Shown: positions 40,177-50,064 of the stretch, in pieces
Layout: the number at the start of each line of letters is the position of its first letter
How positions within the stretch are numbered: the stretch's first letter is position 1
DNA from: Lysobacter antibioticus
Lineage (GTDB): Bacteria; Pseudomonadota; Gammaproteobacteria; Xanthomonadales; Xanthomonadaceae
Assembly: GCF_000731095.1 (NCBI RefSeq)
Contig: NZ_JMTZ01000043.1
Location: forward strand, 16,320 to 80,319
Length of the DNA: 64,000 bases
Reading direction: 5' to 3'
Program-made: the position numbers and the translations under genes
The notes under the pieces: model-generated
Databases searched by the model: none
Told to the model about the DNA's origin: nothing
The model's input: the letters and a program-made list of their open reading frames with translations, nothing else

Positions 40177-40799
40177 GAAGCCACTCGTTCGTCGGTAACG
40201 GCCGCGTCGGCCGGGACAGCGTGCAGCGCGCCTTCGTAGCGCAACAGCTCGCCGAAGGGAAACAGGGAGAAAGCGACGGCGAAGCGGTAATGCTCGCCGT
40301 CTTCGATGCGCTTGTAGGCATCGGTGCGGGGAAACAGGAACAGCGGCAGCGGCACGCCGCGCACTTCGACGCCGCGCAAACGCCAGCGCCAGCCGCCGTC
40401 CTCGAGTTCGACACCGAGTTTCATCCGCGCCGGGCCGGTGCTTTCCAGCCAATGGCCATCGGGATAACGGCCGACCGGACGGAACACCGAGATCAGTTCG
40501 CTGCCGTCGTCGAAACGGCGTCGCCACTGCATGGCCTGCGCGTCATGGACGATGTCGACCCGGAAGCCGCGGCGTGCGCGATCGATCGGAATGCCGAGGC
40601 GTCGGGCGAGACGGCGGCCGATGTACCCGGCCGGACCGGTTCCGGTGGAAAGAGCGACCTGCCCGCCCAGGGTCCCGCCGCTGCGATGCAGCGCCTGCAG
40701 CAAGGGGTGCAGCCGGTCGAAAGCCGGGCCGAACCATTGCGTGGCCGCGTTTTGAAGGGCTCCCGGCATCCGGGTGGGGCGCTCCAGCTGGCGGGACAC
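40173..40799 (-). CDS. DUF4166 domain protein
   Basis: 208 residues from a GTG at 40799; an ATG ten codons later at 40769 is equally possible, as neither has a clear ribosome site. It shows the DUF4166 layout: a short helical start (FGPAFDRLHPLLQALH), a beta-rich barrel (GGQVALSTGTGP) and repeated strands (MQWRRRFDDGSELISVF, MKLGVELEDGGWRWRLRGVEVRGVPLPLFLFP). It is coupled to the nucleoside hydrolase by ATGA. Family function is unknown. Confidence 0.8.
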   Translation of the reverse strand: MSRQLERPTRMPGALQNAATQWFGPAFDRLHPLLQALHRSGGTLGGQVALSTGTGPAGYIGRRLARRLGIPIDRARRGFRVDIVHDAQAMQWRRRFDDGSELISVFRPVGRYPDGHWLESTGPARMKLGVELEDGGWRWRLRGVEVRGVPLPLFLFPRTDAYKRIEDGEHYRFAVAFSLFPFGELLRYEGALHAVPADAAVTDERVAS

Positions 40800-40908
40800 T
40801 ATGCCATTGTTTGCCGTCGCGGGGAGTGTTCGATTGTGCCCGGCTTGCGGTCTTGGCGATGGCGCTCAGGCGCCGCCGCGACAGCCCTCGACGATCAGGC
40901 CGAGGCGA

Positions 40909-43026
40909 TCAGGCCGAAGCGTATCTCGCCGCACCGCCGACCCAGCGCGAGACGATGCGTTCGGCCAGCTCCGGCGAGGTCTTCAGCAGGCGCTCGCCCA
41001 ATTCCTGCACCAGCGGCAGCAGGTCGGCATCGCGGGCCAGATCGGCGACGCGGAAGCCGGCCAGGCCGGTCTGGCGGGTGCCGAGCAGTTCGCCGGGGCC
41101 GCGCAGTTCCAGATCCTTCTCGGCGATCACGAAACCGTCGTGGGTCTTGCGCATGGTGTCCAGGCGCTGCCGCGCCAGACCCGACAGCGGCGAGCGATAC
41201 AGCAGCACGCAGCTCGACGCGGCGCTGCCGCGACCGACGCGTCCGCGCAGCTGATGCAACTGGGCCAGGCCGAGGCGCTCGGCGTTTTCGATGATCATCA
41301 ACGAAGCGTTGGGCACGTCGACGCCGACTTCGATCACCGTGGTCGCCACCAGCAGGTCGAGTTCGCCCTCCTTGAACGCGCGCATCGTTTCCTGCTTTTC
41401 CTTGGCCTTCATGCGCCCGTGCACGAGGCCCACGCGCAAGGGCGCGAGCTGCTGCGACAGTTCCTCGAACGTGGTCTGCGCGGCCTGGGCGATCACCTCG
41501 TCGGAATCGTCGATCAGGGTGCAGACCCAGTACGCCTGCCGGCCTTCGGCGCAGGCGGTGCGGATGCGCTGCACCAGTTCCGGCCGGCGCTCTTCGCCGA
41601 GTGCGACGGTCTGCACCGGCGTGCGCCCGGGCGGCAGTTCGTCGATCGCCGAAACGTCGAGATCGGCGTAGGCGGTCATCGCCAGGGTGCGCGGGATCGG
41701 GGTCGCGGTCATCACCAACTGGTGCGGCACGATCGCATCGTCGCCGACCGCGCCGCCGGCGCCTTTGTCCCTCAAGGCCAGGCGCTGGTGGACGCCGAAG
41801 CGGTGCTGCTCGTCGACGATCGCCAGGGCCAGGTCGCGGAACGCCACGCCTTCCTGCATCAGCGCATGGGTGCCGACCACCACCTGCGCTTCGCCGTTGG
41901 CCACCTGTTCGAGCACCGCCTTGCGTGCGCGGCCGGTGACCTTGCCGGCCAGCCAGGCCACGCGCACGCCCAAGGGTTCGAGCCAGCGGCGCAGATTATT
42001 GAGGTGCTGCTCGGCCAACAATTCGGTCGGCGCCATCAGCGCGGCCTGGCGGCCGTGCTGCACGGCCAGCATCGCCGCGAGCGCGGCGACCACGGTCTTG
42101 CCGCTGCCGACGTCGCCCTGGACCAGGCGCAGCATCGGCGAGGGTTTGGCCAGGTCGGCGCGGATCTCGTCGAACACCCGCCGCTGCGCGCCGGTGAGTT
42201 TGAACGGCAACGCCTTGCGCAGTTTCTCGGCCAGCGGCATCTGCTTGAGCGGGCGCGACTTGTGCGCCTGCTGGCTGATGCGCTGGCGGCGCAGGCTGAG
42301 GTGGTGGGCGAGCAATTCTTCGAGTGCGAGCCGGCGCTGCGCCGGGTGGCGGCCGGCGATCAAGGCGGCCACGTCGGCGTCGACCGCCGGCCGGTGCACG
42401 GTCAGCAGCGCTTCGCGCAAGGTCGGCAGTTGCAGGCGCTCGCGCAGCTCGCGCGGCAGCAGCTCCAGCGAAGCATCGTCGGGCAGGCGGTCGAGGGCAT
42501 AGCCGATCAGCCGGCGCAAGGTCGCCGGGCCGATGCCTTCGATCGCCGGATAGACCGGGTCGAGCTGTTCGCCCAGCGCGACCTCGCCCTCGTCGTCGAG
42601 CACGCGATAGCTGGGATGAACGATCTCGAGCCCATGCTGGCCCGGCTTCGGCGTGCCGTACAGGCGCACGCGCGCACCGATGCGGAACTGCGCGACCTGG
42701 GCGGCGCGAAAATGGAAGAAGCGCAGCACCAGCACCGAGCGCGAATCGTCGCCGACCGCAACGCGCAGCATCGGCCGGTAACGGAAGCCGCGGTCGACCG
42801 CCTCGACCCGGCCTTCGACCTGGGCGGCGACGCCGGGCTGGAGCAGCCGGATCGGGGTGATCTGGGTGCGGTCTTCGTATTGCCGCGGCAGTTGCAGCCA
42901 GAAATCCTGCAGCGTAGTCAGGCCGCGTGCGGCGAGCTTCTCGGCCACGCGCGGCCCCACCCCGGGCATCCGCGGCAACGGCTGTGTGTGGAGATCGACG
43001 GAGGGCCCGTCCTGACGGCTCGGCAT
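40909..43026 (-). CDS. recG: ATP-dependent DNA helicase RecG
   Basis: 705 residues, the usual RecG length. It remodels stalled replication forks and Holliday junctions. The wedge (OB) domain is in the first 200 residues. Walker A is GDVGSGKTV, the DEAD-like box is DEQHRFGVHQR, and helicase motifs MTATPIPRTLAMTAYADLDVS, VATTVIEVGVDVPNA and QLRGRVGRG follow. The C-terminal TRM-like region (RGPGELLGTRQTG) is present. In many gammaproteobacteria recG lies close to spoT; here about 7 kb separate them. Confidence 0.97.
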   Translation of the reverse strand: MPSRQDGPSVDLHTQPLPRMPGVGPRVAEKLAARGLTTLQDFWLQLPRQYEDRTQITPIRLLQPGVAAQVEGRVEAVDRGFRYRPMLRVAVGDDSRSVLVLRFFHFRAAQVAQFRIGARVRLYGTPKPGQHGLEIVHPSYRVLDDEGEVALGEQLDPVYPAIEGIGPATLRRLIGYALDRLPDDASLELLPRELRERLQLPTLREALLTVHRPAVDADVAALIAGRHPAQRRLALEELLAHHLSLRRQRISQQAHKSRPLKQMPLAEKLRKALPFKLTGAQRRVFDEIRADLAKPSPMLRLVQGDVGSGKTVVAALAAMLAVQHGRQAALMAPTELLAEQHLNNLRRWLEPLGVRVAWLAGKVTGRARKAVLEQVANGEAQVVVGTHALMQEGVAFRDLALAIVDEQHRFGVHQRLALRDKGAGGAVGDDAIVPHQLVMTATPIPRTLAMTAYADLDVSAIDELPPGRTPVQTVALGEERRPELVQRIRTACAEGRQAYWVCTLIDDSDEVIAQAAQTTFEELSQQLAPLRVGLVHGRMKAKEKQETMRAFKEGELDLLVATTVIEVGVDVPNASLMIIENAERLGLAQLHQLRGRVGRGSAASSCVLLYRSPLSGLARQRLDTMRKTHDGFVIAEKDLELRGPGELLGTRQTGLAGFRVADLARDADLLPLVQELGERLLKTSPELAERIVSRWVGGAARYASA

Positions 43027-43206
43027 CGCATAAGGATGCCGGGAACGGCGGCAAAGCTAAACCCCGGCGCGTCCCTGTGCCGGGTCTTAAGCGTGAACCC
43101 CGACGCATCGCGACGGCGAACGAAACCGCTGCCGCCGTCGAGGCTGGATTCTGCCGTGATCCCGCCGAAGCGGGAGCGACGGAACAACGAAACGACCGGC
43201 CCGGCC

Positions 43207-45630
43207 TCAGAACCTCGCGCTGAACTCCACGCCGTAGCTGCGCGGTTCGCTGACCCGCGCGCCGACCGTGCCGAGCACGTTCTTGCCGTAGGTGCCGAGC
43301 GCGTTGATGTACTGATTGTCGAACAGATTATTGCCGTAGGCGGCCAGACCCCAGCGCCCCTGCGGCGAGGTCCAGCCCACGCGCAGGTCGGTGCGGTTCT
43401 GCGCCTCGCCGAGGTTCAAGGCGGGGCTGACGCCGCAGCGGTTCTGCGCCTGCGACTCTTCGCTGCAACGGACCTTGCCGCGATAGGCGTGACGCAGGGA
43501 GAAGCGCAGGTCGCCGTGCTCGCCGAGGTTCCAGACGTAATGCGCGCCGCCGGCCATCGACCAGTACGGCAGACCGGTGGGATCGCCGCTGGCGTCGATA
43601 CCGTCGGAGGTCACGTAGTTCTTGTAGGTCGAATCGATGAAACCGGCGTTGAAGTCGAGGCCGAAGTTGTCGGTGGCCTGCCAGCGCAGATCCAGATCGA
43701 GGCCGTAAGCTTCCAGGTCCGAGGTATCGACGACGAAACGCGGAATGTCGGTGCTGCTGTCCAGCCGCACCGCCTGGCGGTTGTCGTAGACGTAGTAATA
43801 GGCCGAGGCATTGAGCTGCACGCGCTGCTCGGGGAAGACCTGCTTGATGCCGGTCTCGAAGTTCCACACGTCCTCGTTCTCGAAACCGCTGCCGATCTGC
43901 AGCGAGTTGAAGCCGCCGGCCTTGTAGCCCTTGGCCAGCGAAGCGAACACCATGGTGTCGTCGCTGAAGTGGTAGTCGACGACGAAACGCGGGCTGAAAT
44001 CGCTCCAACTGTTCGAAGTGCGGTTGAGCACGCCCTTGTTGAGCATCGCCGGCGGGTCGATGAAGGCGACGTCGAACACGAAGGCCTCGCGCGGCAGGCC
44101 GACCATGTCGAAGAAGCCGAAGGCCTGCAATTGGTTCAAGGTCGCGTCGAGGGTCGGTGCGGTACGCGGCGTGTTCAACCACGAGAACTTCTTCTCGTCG
44201 CGGGTGTAGCGCAGGCCGACGGTCAGGTTGAGCTTGTCGGTAGCGTGCCAGATCACGTCGCCGAACACCGCATAGGCCTTGGTATCGAGGGTGTTGTGGA
44301 AAGTCTCGTTCCAGCGGTGGCCGAGCAGGGTCAGGGGAATACCGTTGGCCTGCAGCAGGTCGTCGAAGAAACCGAACAGACGCCCGTCCGGAGTCGGCGC
44401 CAGACCGAGGTTGCGCACGATGGTGTCGACCGAATCGGTCAGCGCATTGACCTCGCTGGTCTGCCGGGCCTTCTCGTCGAAATAGCTGGCGCCGGCGATC
44501 CAGTCGAGCGTGTCGGTGCTGCCGCTGAACTTGAACTCCTGATAGAAGCTGCGGTTGCTCTCGGTGTTGGTCGAATCGACGTACAGATACTTGCGGTTGG
44601 TGCCGTCTTCTTCGACCCGGTTGACCGAGTCGTAGTCGCGCCACGAGGTGGTCGAGGTGAAGCCGCCCCAGTCGAAACCGTGGTCGACGATCAGGGTGAC
44701 GCCGTCGAAACGCCGCGACTCTTCGTTGCCCTCGATGTCGACCGCCGTCGGGATCTTGCGCGGGTCGAGGTAAGCCGATTCGTCGACCGGCAGAGTCGGC
44801 AAGCCCGGCGCGGGCGGCAAGGCGACGATGCCGGTGGTGACCTGGCCGTTCTGGTCCAGGCTTTCGTGGTCCCAGCTCAGCAAGGCACTGGTGCGCTCGC
44901 CGAAGCGGATCTTGAAGGCCGCGCGCGTCGCCCAGTTGTTTTCCGGGCCGAGGTCTTCGCCGGTCACCGCGTCCTGAATCCAACCATCGGCGTGATTGAC
45001 CAGGGCATTGAAGCGGAACGCCGAATGCTCGCCGGTCGGCAGGTTGAGCATGCCGTCGACGTATTGCTTGCCGTCGCTGCCCAAGCGCAAACGCGCCTTG
45101 ACCTCGGTGGCGCTGAAGTCGGGCTTGCGGGTGATGATCGAGACCGCGCCGGCGGCGGTGTTGCGGCCGAACAGGGTGCCCTGCGGCCCCTTCAGCACTT
45201 CGATGCGCTCGACATCGGTGAACGGCAACAGCACGCCGCCGCCACGCCCGGCATACACACCGTCGACGTACACGCCGACGGCCGGATCGGTGCCGATGCC
45301 GAAGTCGTCGGTGCTGATGCCGCGCAACTGGAAGCCCGGCTGGGTCGGCTGCTGGCTGTCGACCACCAGGCCCGGCACGAAGCTGTCCAGGTCGCCCATG
45401 TCCTGCGCGGCGATGTCGTCGATGAGTTCGTCCGTCACCACCTGCAGCGCGATCGGCACGTCCTGCAGTTCCTGCTCGCGGCTCTGCGCGGTGACGGTGA
45501 TCTTCTCCAGCTCCTTCGGCGCCGCCTCCTGGGCGTAGGCGACCGGCGCGGCCAGGGCGAAGGCGCCGCCGCAAAGCGCGGCGAGTGCGGCGGTGGTCGC
45601 GGTGACCAAACGGTGTTTGCGCAACGGCAT
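43207..45630 (-). CDS. TonB-dependent outer-membrane receptor
   Basis: 807 residues from the ATG at 45630, with GGGGAG 7 nt upstream. The signal peptide ends PVAYAQEA. The plug starts LEKITVTAQSREQELQDVPIALQVV and carries the motifs GVYVDGVYAGR and GPQGTLFGRNTAAGAVSI. The 22-strand barrel ends with NNLFDNQYINALGTYG and YGVEFSARF (terminal Phe). The ITVTAQSREQELQDVPIA start resembles receptors for carbohydrates or aromatic/hydrophobic substrates more than siderophore receptors, but the ligand is unknown. It follows the cytochrome-like gene by 83 nt on the same strand and is probably in the same operon. Confidence 0.92.
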   Translation of the reverse strand: MPLRKHRLVTATTAALAALCGGAFALAAPVAYAQEAAPKELEKITVTAQSREQELQDVPIALQVVTDELIDDIAAQDMGDLDSFVPGLVVDSQQPTQPGFQLRGISTDDFGIGTDPAVGVYVDGVYAGRGGGVLLPFTDVERIEVLKGPQGTLFGRNTAAGAVSIITRKPDFSATEVKARLRLGSDGKQYVDGMLNLPTGEHSAFRFNALVNHADGWIQDAVTGEDLGPENNWATRAAFKIRFGERTSALLSWDHESLDQNGQVTTGIVALPPAPGLPTLPVDESAYLDPRKIPTAVDIEGNEESRRFDGVTLIVDHGFDWGGFTSTTSWRDYDSVNRVEEDGTNRKYLYVDSTNTESNRSFYQEFKFSGSTDTLDWIAGASYFDEKARQTSEVNALTDSVDTIVRNLGLAPTPDGRLFGFFDDLLQANGIPLTLLGHRWNETFHNTLDTKAYAVFGDVIWHATDKLNLTVGLRYTRDEKKFSWLNTPRTAPTLDATLNQLQAFGFFDMVGLPREAFVFDVAFIDPPAMLNKGVLNRTSNSWSDFSPRFVVDYHFSDDTMVFASLAKGYKAGGFNSLQIGSGFENEDVWNFETGIKQVFPEQRVQLNASAYYYVYDNRQAVRLDSSTDIPRFVVDTSDLEAYGLDLDLRWQATDNFGLDFNAGFIDSTYKNYVTSDGIDASGDPTGLPYWSMAGGAHYVWNLGEHGDLRFSLRHAYRGKVRCSEESQAQNRCGVSPALNLGEAQNRTDLRVGWTSPQGRWGLAAYGNNLFDNQYINALGTYGKNVLGTVGARVSEPRSYGVEFSARF

Positions 45631-45713
45631 CGGAAAGCTCCCCTCTCGTTCGTCGTAGACACGAACGCGCACGGCGGCGCGTTCCCCTCCCTGCCTTCCC
45701 CGACCCGCAGGTA

Positions 45714-46856
45714 TCAGCCGCACTGCCCCTGTTGCGCGGCGATCCAGTCGCGGATCAGTCTTACCCCTTCGGTGTGCACGACACTGCGACCCAGCTCCGG
45801 CATCATCACCGAAGGATCGTCGCTGCGCATGCGATAGAGCAGGATCGATTGATCGGGTTTGCCCGGCACGATGTCGTGGCGGAAATCGCCGGTGCCCTTG
45901 CCGGCGGCGATCGGCAGCTTGCAGCGACCCAGCCGCATGGGCTCTTGGGTCGCCGCATCGAGCCACAGTCCCGAGGTGTTGCCCGGCCCTTTCGGGCTGT
46001 GGCAATGGCCGCAATTGATGTCTAGGTAGGCACGCGCACGCGCGTCCAGTCCCGCCTTGGCGTCGCGCCAGTTCGCATCGCGCGGCGCGGCAGCCGCGGT
46101 GGGCGCTCCGTGCAGATAGCCGGTGCGAGTCCAGCGCGCGATCTGATTGCTCAGCCCATCGTGGTAGGCGAAGTCGCGATTGAGATGGCGTGCCTTCGGC
46201 CCGATCGGCTGCAGCGCCTTGCTCTTCATGTCGACGCCGTGGCAGCCGGCGCATTGGTTCTGGTCCGGCACTTGGTATTCGGCCGCTTCGCGTTGGCCGT
46301 CGGCCGCGACCAGACTCAGCGAAATCAAGGCGCCGCTGCGCATCAACCTGGCCTCGGTCTGTTCGGCGTTCCAAACATAAGGCAAGGCAACCCAGCCGTC
46401 CTCGCGCCGTATCAACAGACGGGTCTCGATCAATCGAACCTGGTTCAAGGCCAGGCCGCCGCCGCGCAAGTCCGGGCCATCGTCGGCGCTGCGCAGCACC
46501 GCATCGCCGCCGGCCTGGCTGCGCGGGTAGTAGAAGGTCTTGCTGAAGATGGTTCCGACCGGGAAATCGAAGGCCTCGTCGGCCCGGTACTGCGCGGCCT
46601 GGCCCTTCGGCATCCATACCGTGCGCAGCTTGTGCGCGTAGTCGGAGAACAGCGGCGTGTTCAAGTCGTAGGGCACGACCCCGGCATTGAGCTTCAAGCG
46701 GCCGTCGGCGACGCGCAGCAGGTTCCATTCGGCCAGGGTCGGCGGCTGGCCGTCGGCGAAGAAATGCACCGGCGCCGGCGCCGACTCACGCGCGCATCCG
46801 GCCAGCAGCATCGACAGCCATACGGCAACGACCGAGCGCATCATCGTCCTGCGCAT
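45714..46856 (-). CDS. Diheme cytochrome-like lipoprotein (SO2930/TIGR03806-like)
   Basis: 380 residues from the ATG at 46856, 3 nt after the beta-helix gene stop (a TTG at 46859 is an alternative). The lipobox LLAGC makes it a lipoprotein. Two heme c motifs are present: CAGCH near residue 207 and CGHCH near residue 283. Distal Met ligands may lie in MRSDDPSVMMPELG. The conserved core YDLNTPLFSDYAHKLRTVWMP and FPVGTIFSKTFYYP belongs to a family described only as the regular partner of the beta-helix protein upstream. It may carry electrons at the outer or inner membrane; redox partner unknown. Confidence 0.88.
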   Translation of the reverse strand: MRRTMMRSVVAVWLSMLLAGCARESAPAPVHFFADGQPPTLAEWNLLRVADGRLKLNAGVVPYDLNTPLFSDYAHKLRTVWMPKGQAAQYRADEAFDFPVGTIFSKTFYYPRSQAGGDAVLRSADDGPDLRGGGLALNQVRLIETRLLIRREDGWVALPYVWNAEQTEARLMRSGALISLSLVAADGQREAAEYQVPDQNQCAGCHGVDMKSKALQPIGPKARHLNRDFAYHDGLSNQIARWTRTGYLHGAPTAAAAPRDANWRDAKAGLDARARAYLDINCGHCHSPKGPGNTSGLWLDAATQEPMRLGRCKLPIAAGKGTGDFRHDIVPGKPDQSILLYRMRSDDPSVMMPELGRSVVHTEGVRLIRDWIAAQQGQCG

Positions 46857-46859
46857 CAA

Positions 46860-48089
<1,230 letters not shown>

Positions 48090-48256
48090 GGATCTCCCCG
48101 TGATTGGCGACCGGGGCGCGGCGCGAATGCTCGCGTTGGGCGTCCCTCGTGGCTATGCGACGAGTCTCCGCCGCCGATGTGAGCGCGCGTGAGGGCGAAT
48201 GCGGCACACTAAGGGGGCATTAGCGGTCAACCGTGCGGCCACGATCGTGAGGGGCG
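48090..48256. promoter_or_regulatory. Divergent control region between araC-type gene and the beta-helix operon
   Basis: 167 bases between divergent starts, expected to hold both promoters and the AraC-type operator. The AGCGCGCGTGAGGGCGAATGCGG area around 48180-48205 and the AT-richer GGGGGCATTAGCGGTCAACC near 48215-48235 are the likeliest places, but I could not define paired half sites. Confidence 0.4.
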
Positions 48257-49318
48257 ATGCGTCAGCCATCCGACCAGGACAGCGCCAAATCCGACATCGC
48301 CTTGATGTCGCCGAACCTGCTGTGGGGCTTGCTCGAGACCGCGGACCGGATCGGCGCGCCCAGCGACGATTGGTTCGCCGGCACCGGCCTGAGCCGCGCC
48401 CAGGTCAGCGACCCGGGCGTGCGCCTGCCCAACCGGCCGACCGCGATCGTGATCGACCGCGCCCTGCGCGTGCTGCCCGACACCATCGGCCTGGACATCG
48501 GCCGCAGCCAGCATGTCGGCAACTTCGGCCTGCTCGGCCTGGCGATGACGACCGCGGCGACCTTCGGCGAGGCCCTGCAGATCGGCCTGCGCTTCACTCC
48601 GGTGGTCGGCAGCCTGATGCGTTTCGTCGAAAGCGCCTCGGAATCCGGCACGGTCGCCCTGGCCGGGCAAATGACCCTGACCTATCCCTCGATCCACCGT
48701 TTCGTCTGCGAGGAGTTCTTCAGCAGTTGCCTCGCCCTCGCCCGCGGTTTGGTCGGCGAAGGCCTGCGGCCCTTGCGCATCGAGTTCAGTTATCCCGCGC
48801 CGGACTACGCCTCTCACTATCGCGACGTGTTCGACTGCCCGGTCGCGTTCGAACAACCGCAGAACCGGCTGGTGCTCGACGCGCAATGGCTGGCGGCGCC
48901 GCTGCCGACCCACAACCCGATCGCCTCGCGCCAGGTGCTGGCCCTGTGCGAGGCGCAGATGCCGGAAGGCGCGGTGCCCGGCGAGGTCACCGCCGCGGTC
49001 GAGCGCCTGCTGCGCGCGCAATTGCCGCAGGACCCCAAGCTCGCCGGCATCGCCGCGCAATTGCACGTCAGCGAGCGCACCCTGCGCCGGCAACTGACCG
49101 GCGAAGGCACCAGCTTCCACGAGATCCACGACCGTCTGCGCATCGACCTCGCCTATGCGCTGCTGCGCGAACGCAATCTCACCATCGCCAGCGTCGGCGC
49201 CGCCATCGGCTACAAGGACCCGCGCGATTTCCGCCGCGCCTTCAAGCGCCTGACCGGCGAAACCCCGCGCGCGCTGCGCGAACGCTTGTTGGCCGAGATT
49301 GCGCGCGAGCGCAGGTAG
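48257..49318 (+). CDS. AraC family transcriptional regulator
   Basis: 353 residues. The N-terminal two thirds match the arabinose-binding-like regulatory domain of OruR/AraC-type proteins (PF12625 style): VIDRALRVLPDTIGLDIG, HVGNFGLLGLAMTTAATFGEAL and ALYPS-like blocks. The C-terminal 100 residues hold both AraC helix-turn-helix units: KLAGIAAQLHVSERTLRRQL and TIASVGAAIGYKDPRDFRRAFKRLTGETPRA. It is divergent from the beta-helix gene with 167 bp between starts, so it most likely controls that operon. The effector is unknown. Confidence 0.92.
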   Translation: MRQPSDQDSAKSDIALMSPNLLWGLLETADRIGAPSDDWFAGTGLSRAQVSDPGVRLPNRPTAIVIDRALRVLPDTIGLDIGRSQHVGNFGLLGLAMTTAATFGEALQIGLRFTPVVGSLMRFVESASESGTVALAGQMTLTYPSIHRFVCEEFFSSCLALARGLVGEGLRPLRIEFSYPAPDYASHYRDVFDCPVAFEQPQNRLVLDAQWLAAPLPTHNPIASRQVLALCEAQMPEGAVPGEVTAAVERLLRAQLPQDPKLAGIAAQLHVSERTLRRQLTGEGTSFHEIHDRLRIDLAYALLRERNLTIASVGAAIGYKDPRDFRRAFKRLTGETPRALRERLLAEIARERR

Positions 49319-49471
49319 GGCTTGGCTCGGGAATCGGGAATCGGGAATCGGGGCGATGATTTGCGAGCTTGCGTCGCCCGGTCAAGGCTCGTCGCTATTG
49401 CGGATTCGCGGTCGCAGCTCGCGCAGTTCCTACTCTGGAGTTCATGCCCTGACCATGCCGGCGCAAACGCA

Positions 49472-49500
49472 AACGGCCGCCTCGTGACGGGGCGGCCGTT
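49472..49500 (-). terminator. Intrinsic terminator of ridA
   Basis: A 10-bp perfect stem, AACGGCCGCC (49472-49481) with GGCGGCCGTT (49491-49500), lies 24 nt beyond the ridA stop and is followed on the minus strand by TTGCGTTTGCG. Confidence 0.85.
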
Positions 49501-49524
49501 GCTGGAAACACCGGGCGCCGCGGT

Positions 49525-49908
<384 letters not shown>

Positions 49909-49950
49909 TTGGGGGCCGGGAATCGGGAATGGGGAGTCGGGATCTTAAAG

Positions 49951-50041
49951 CCGGGAATCGGGAATGGGGAGTCGGGAATCGTAAAAGCGAGGCGGTCCGT
50001 CTGGGCCTTGCGATTCCCAACTCCCCATTCCCGATTCCCGG
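49951..50041. repeat. Long inverted repeat of GGGAATC/GGGGAGTC units
   Basis: Left arm 49951-49981 and right arm 50011-50041 are 31 bases each and complementary except for one position that would form a G-T pair, with a 29-nt loop. Each arm is built from GGGAATC and GGGGAGTC heptamer-like units. Further units lie at 49919-49943. On RNA this would make a very stable hairpin between spoT and ridA. Confidence 0.85.
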
Positions 50042-50064
50042 CGGCGGCGGCAAAGCCGCCGCAC

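Noticed and set aside
40774..45837. A 1687-residue open frame on the plus strand
   Set aside because: It is antisense to recG and the TonB receptor, both well supported by motifs. Its composition (long runs of A, R, V, G, Q, H) is that of a shadow frame in high-GC DNA, and no domain is recognisable.
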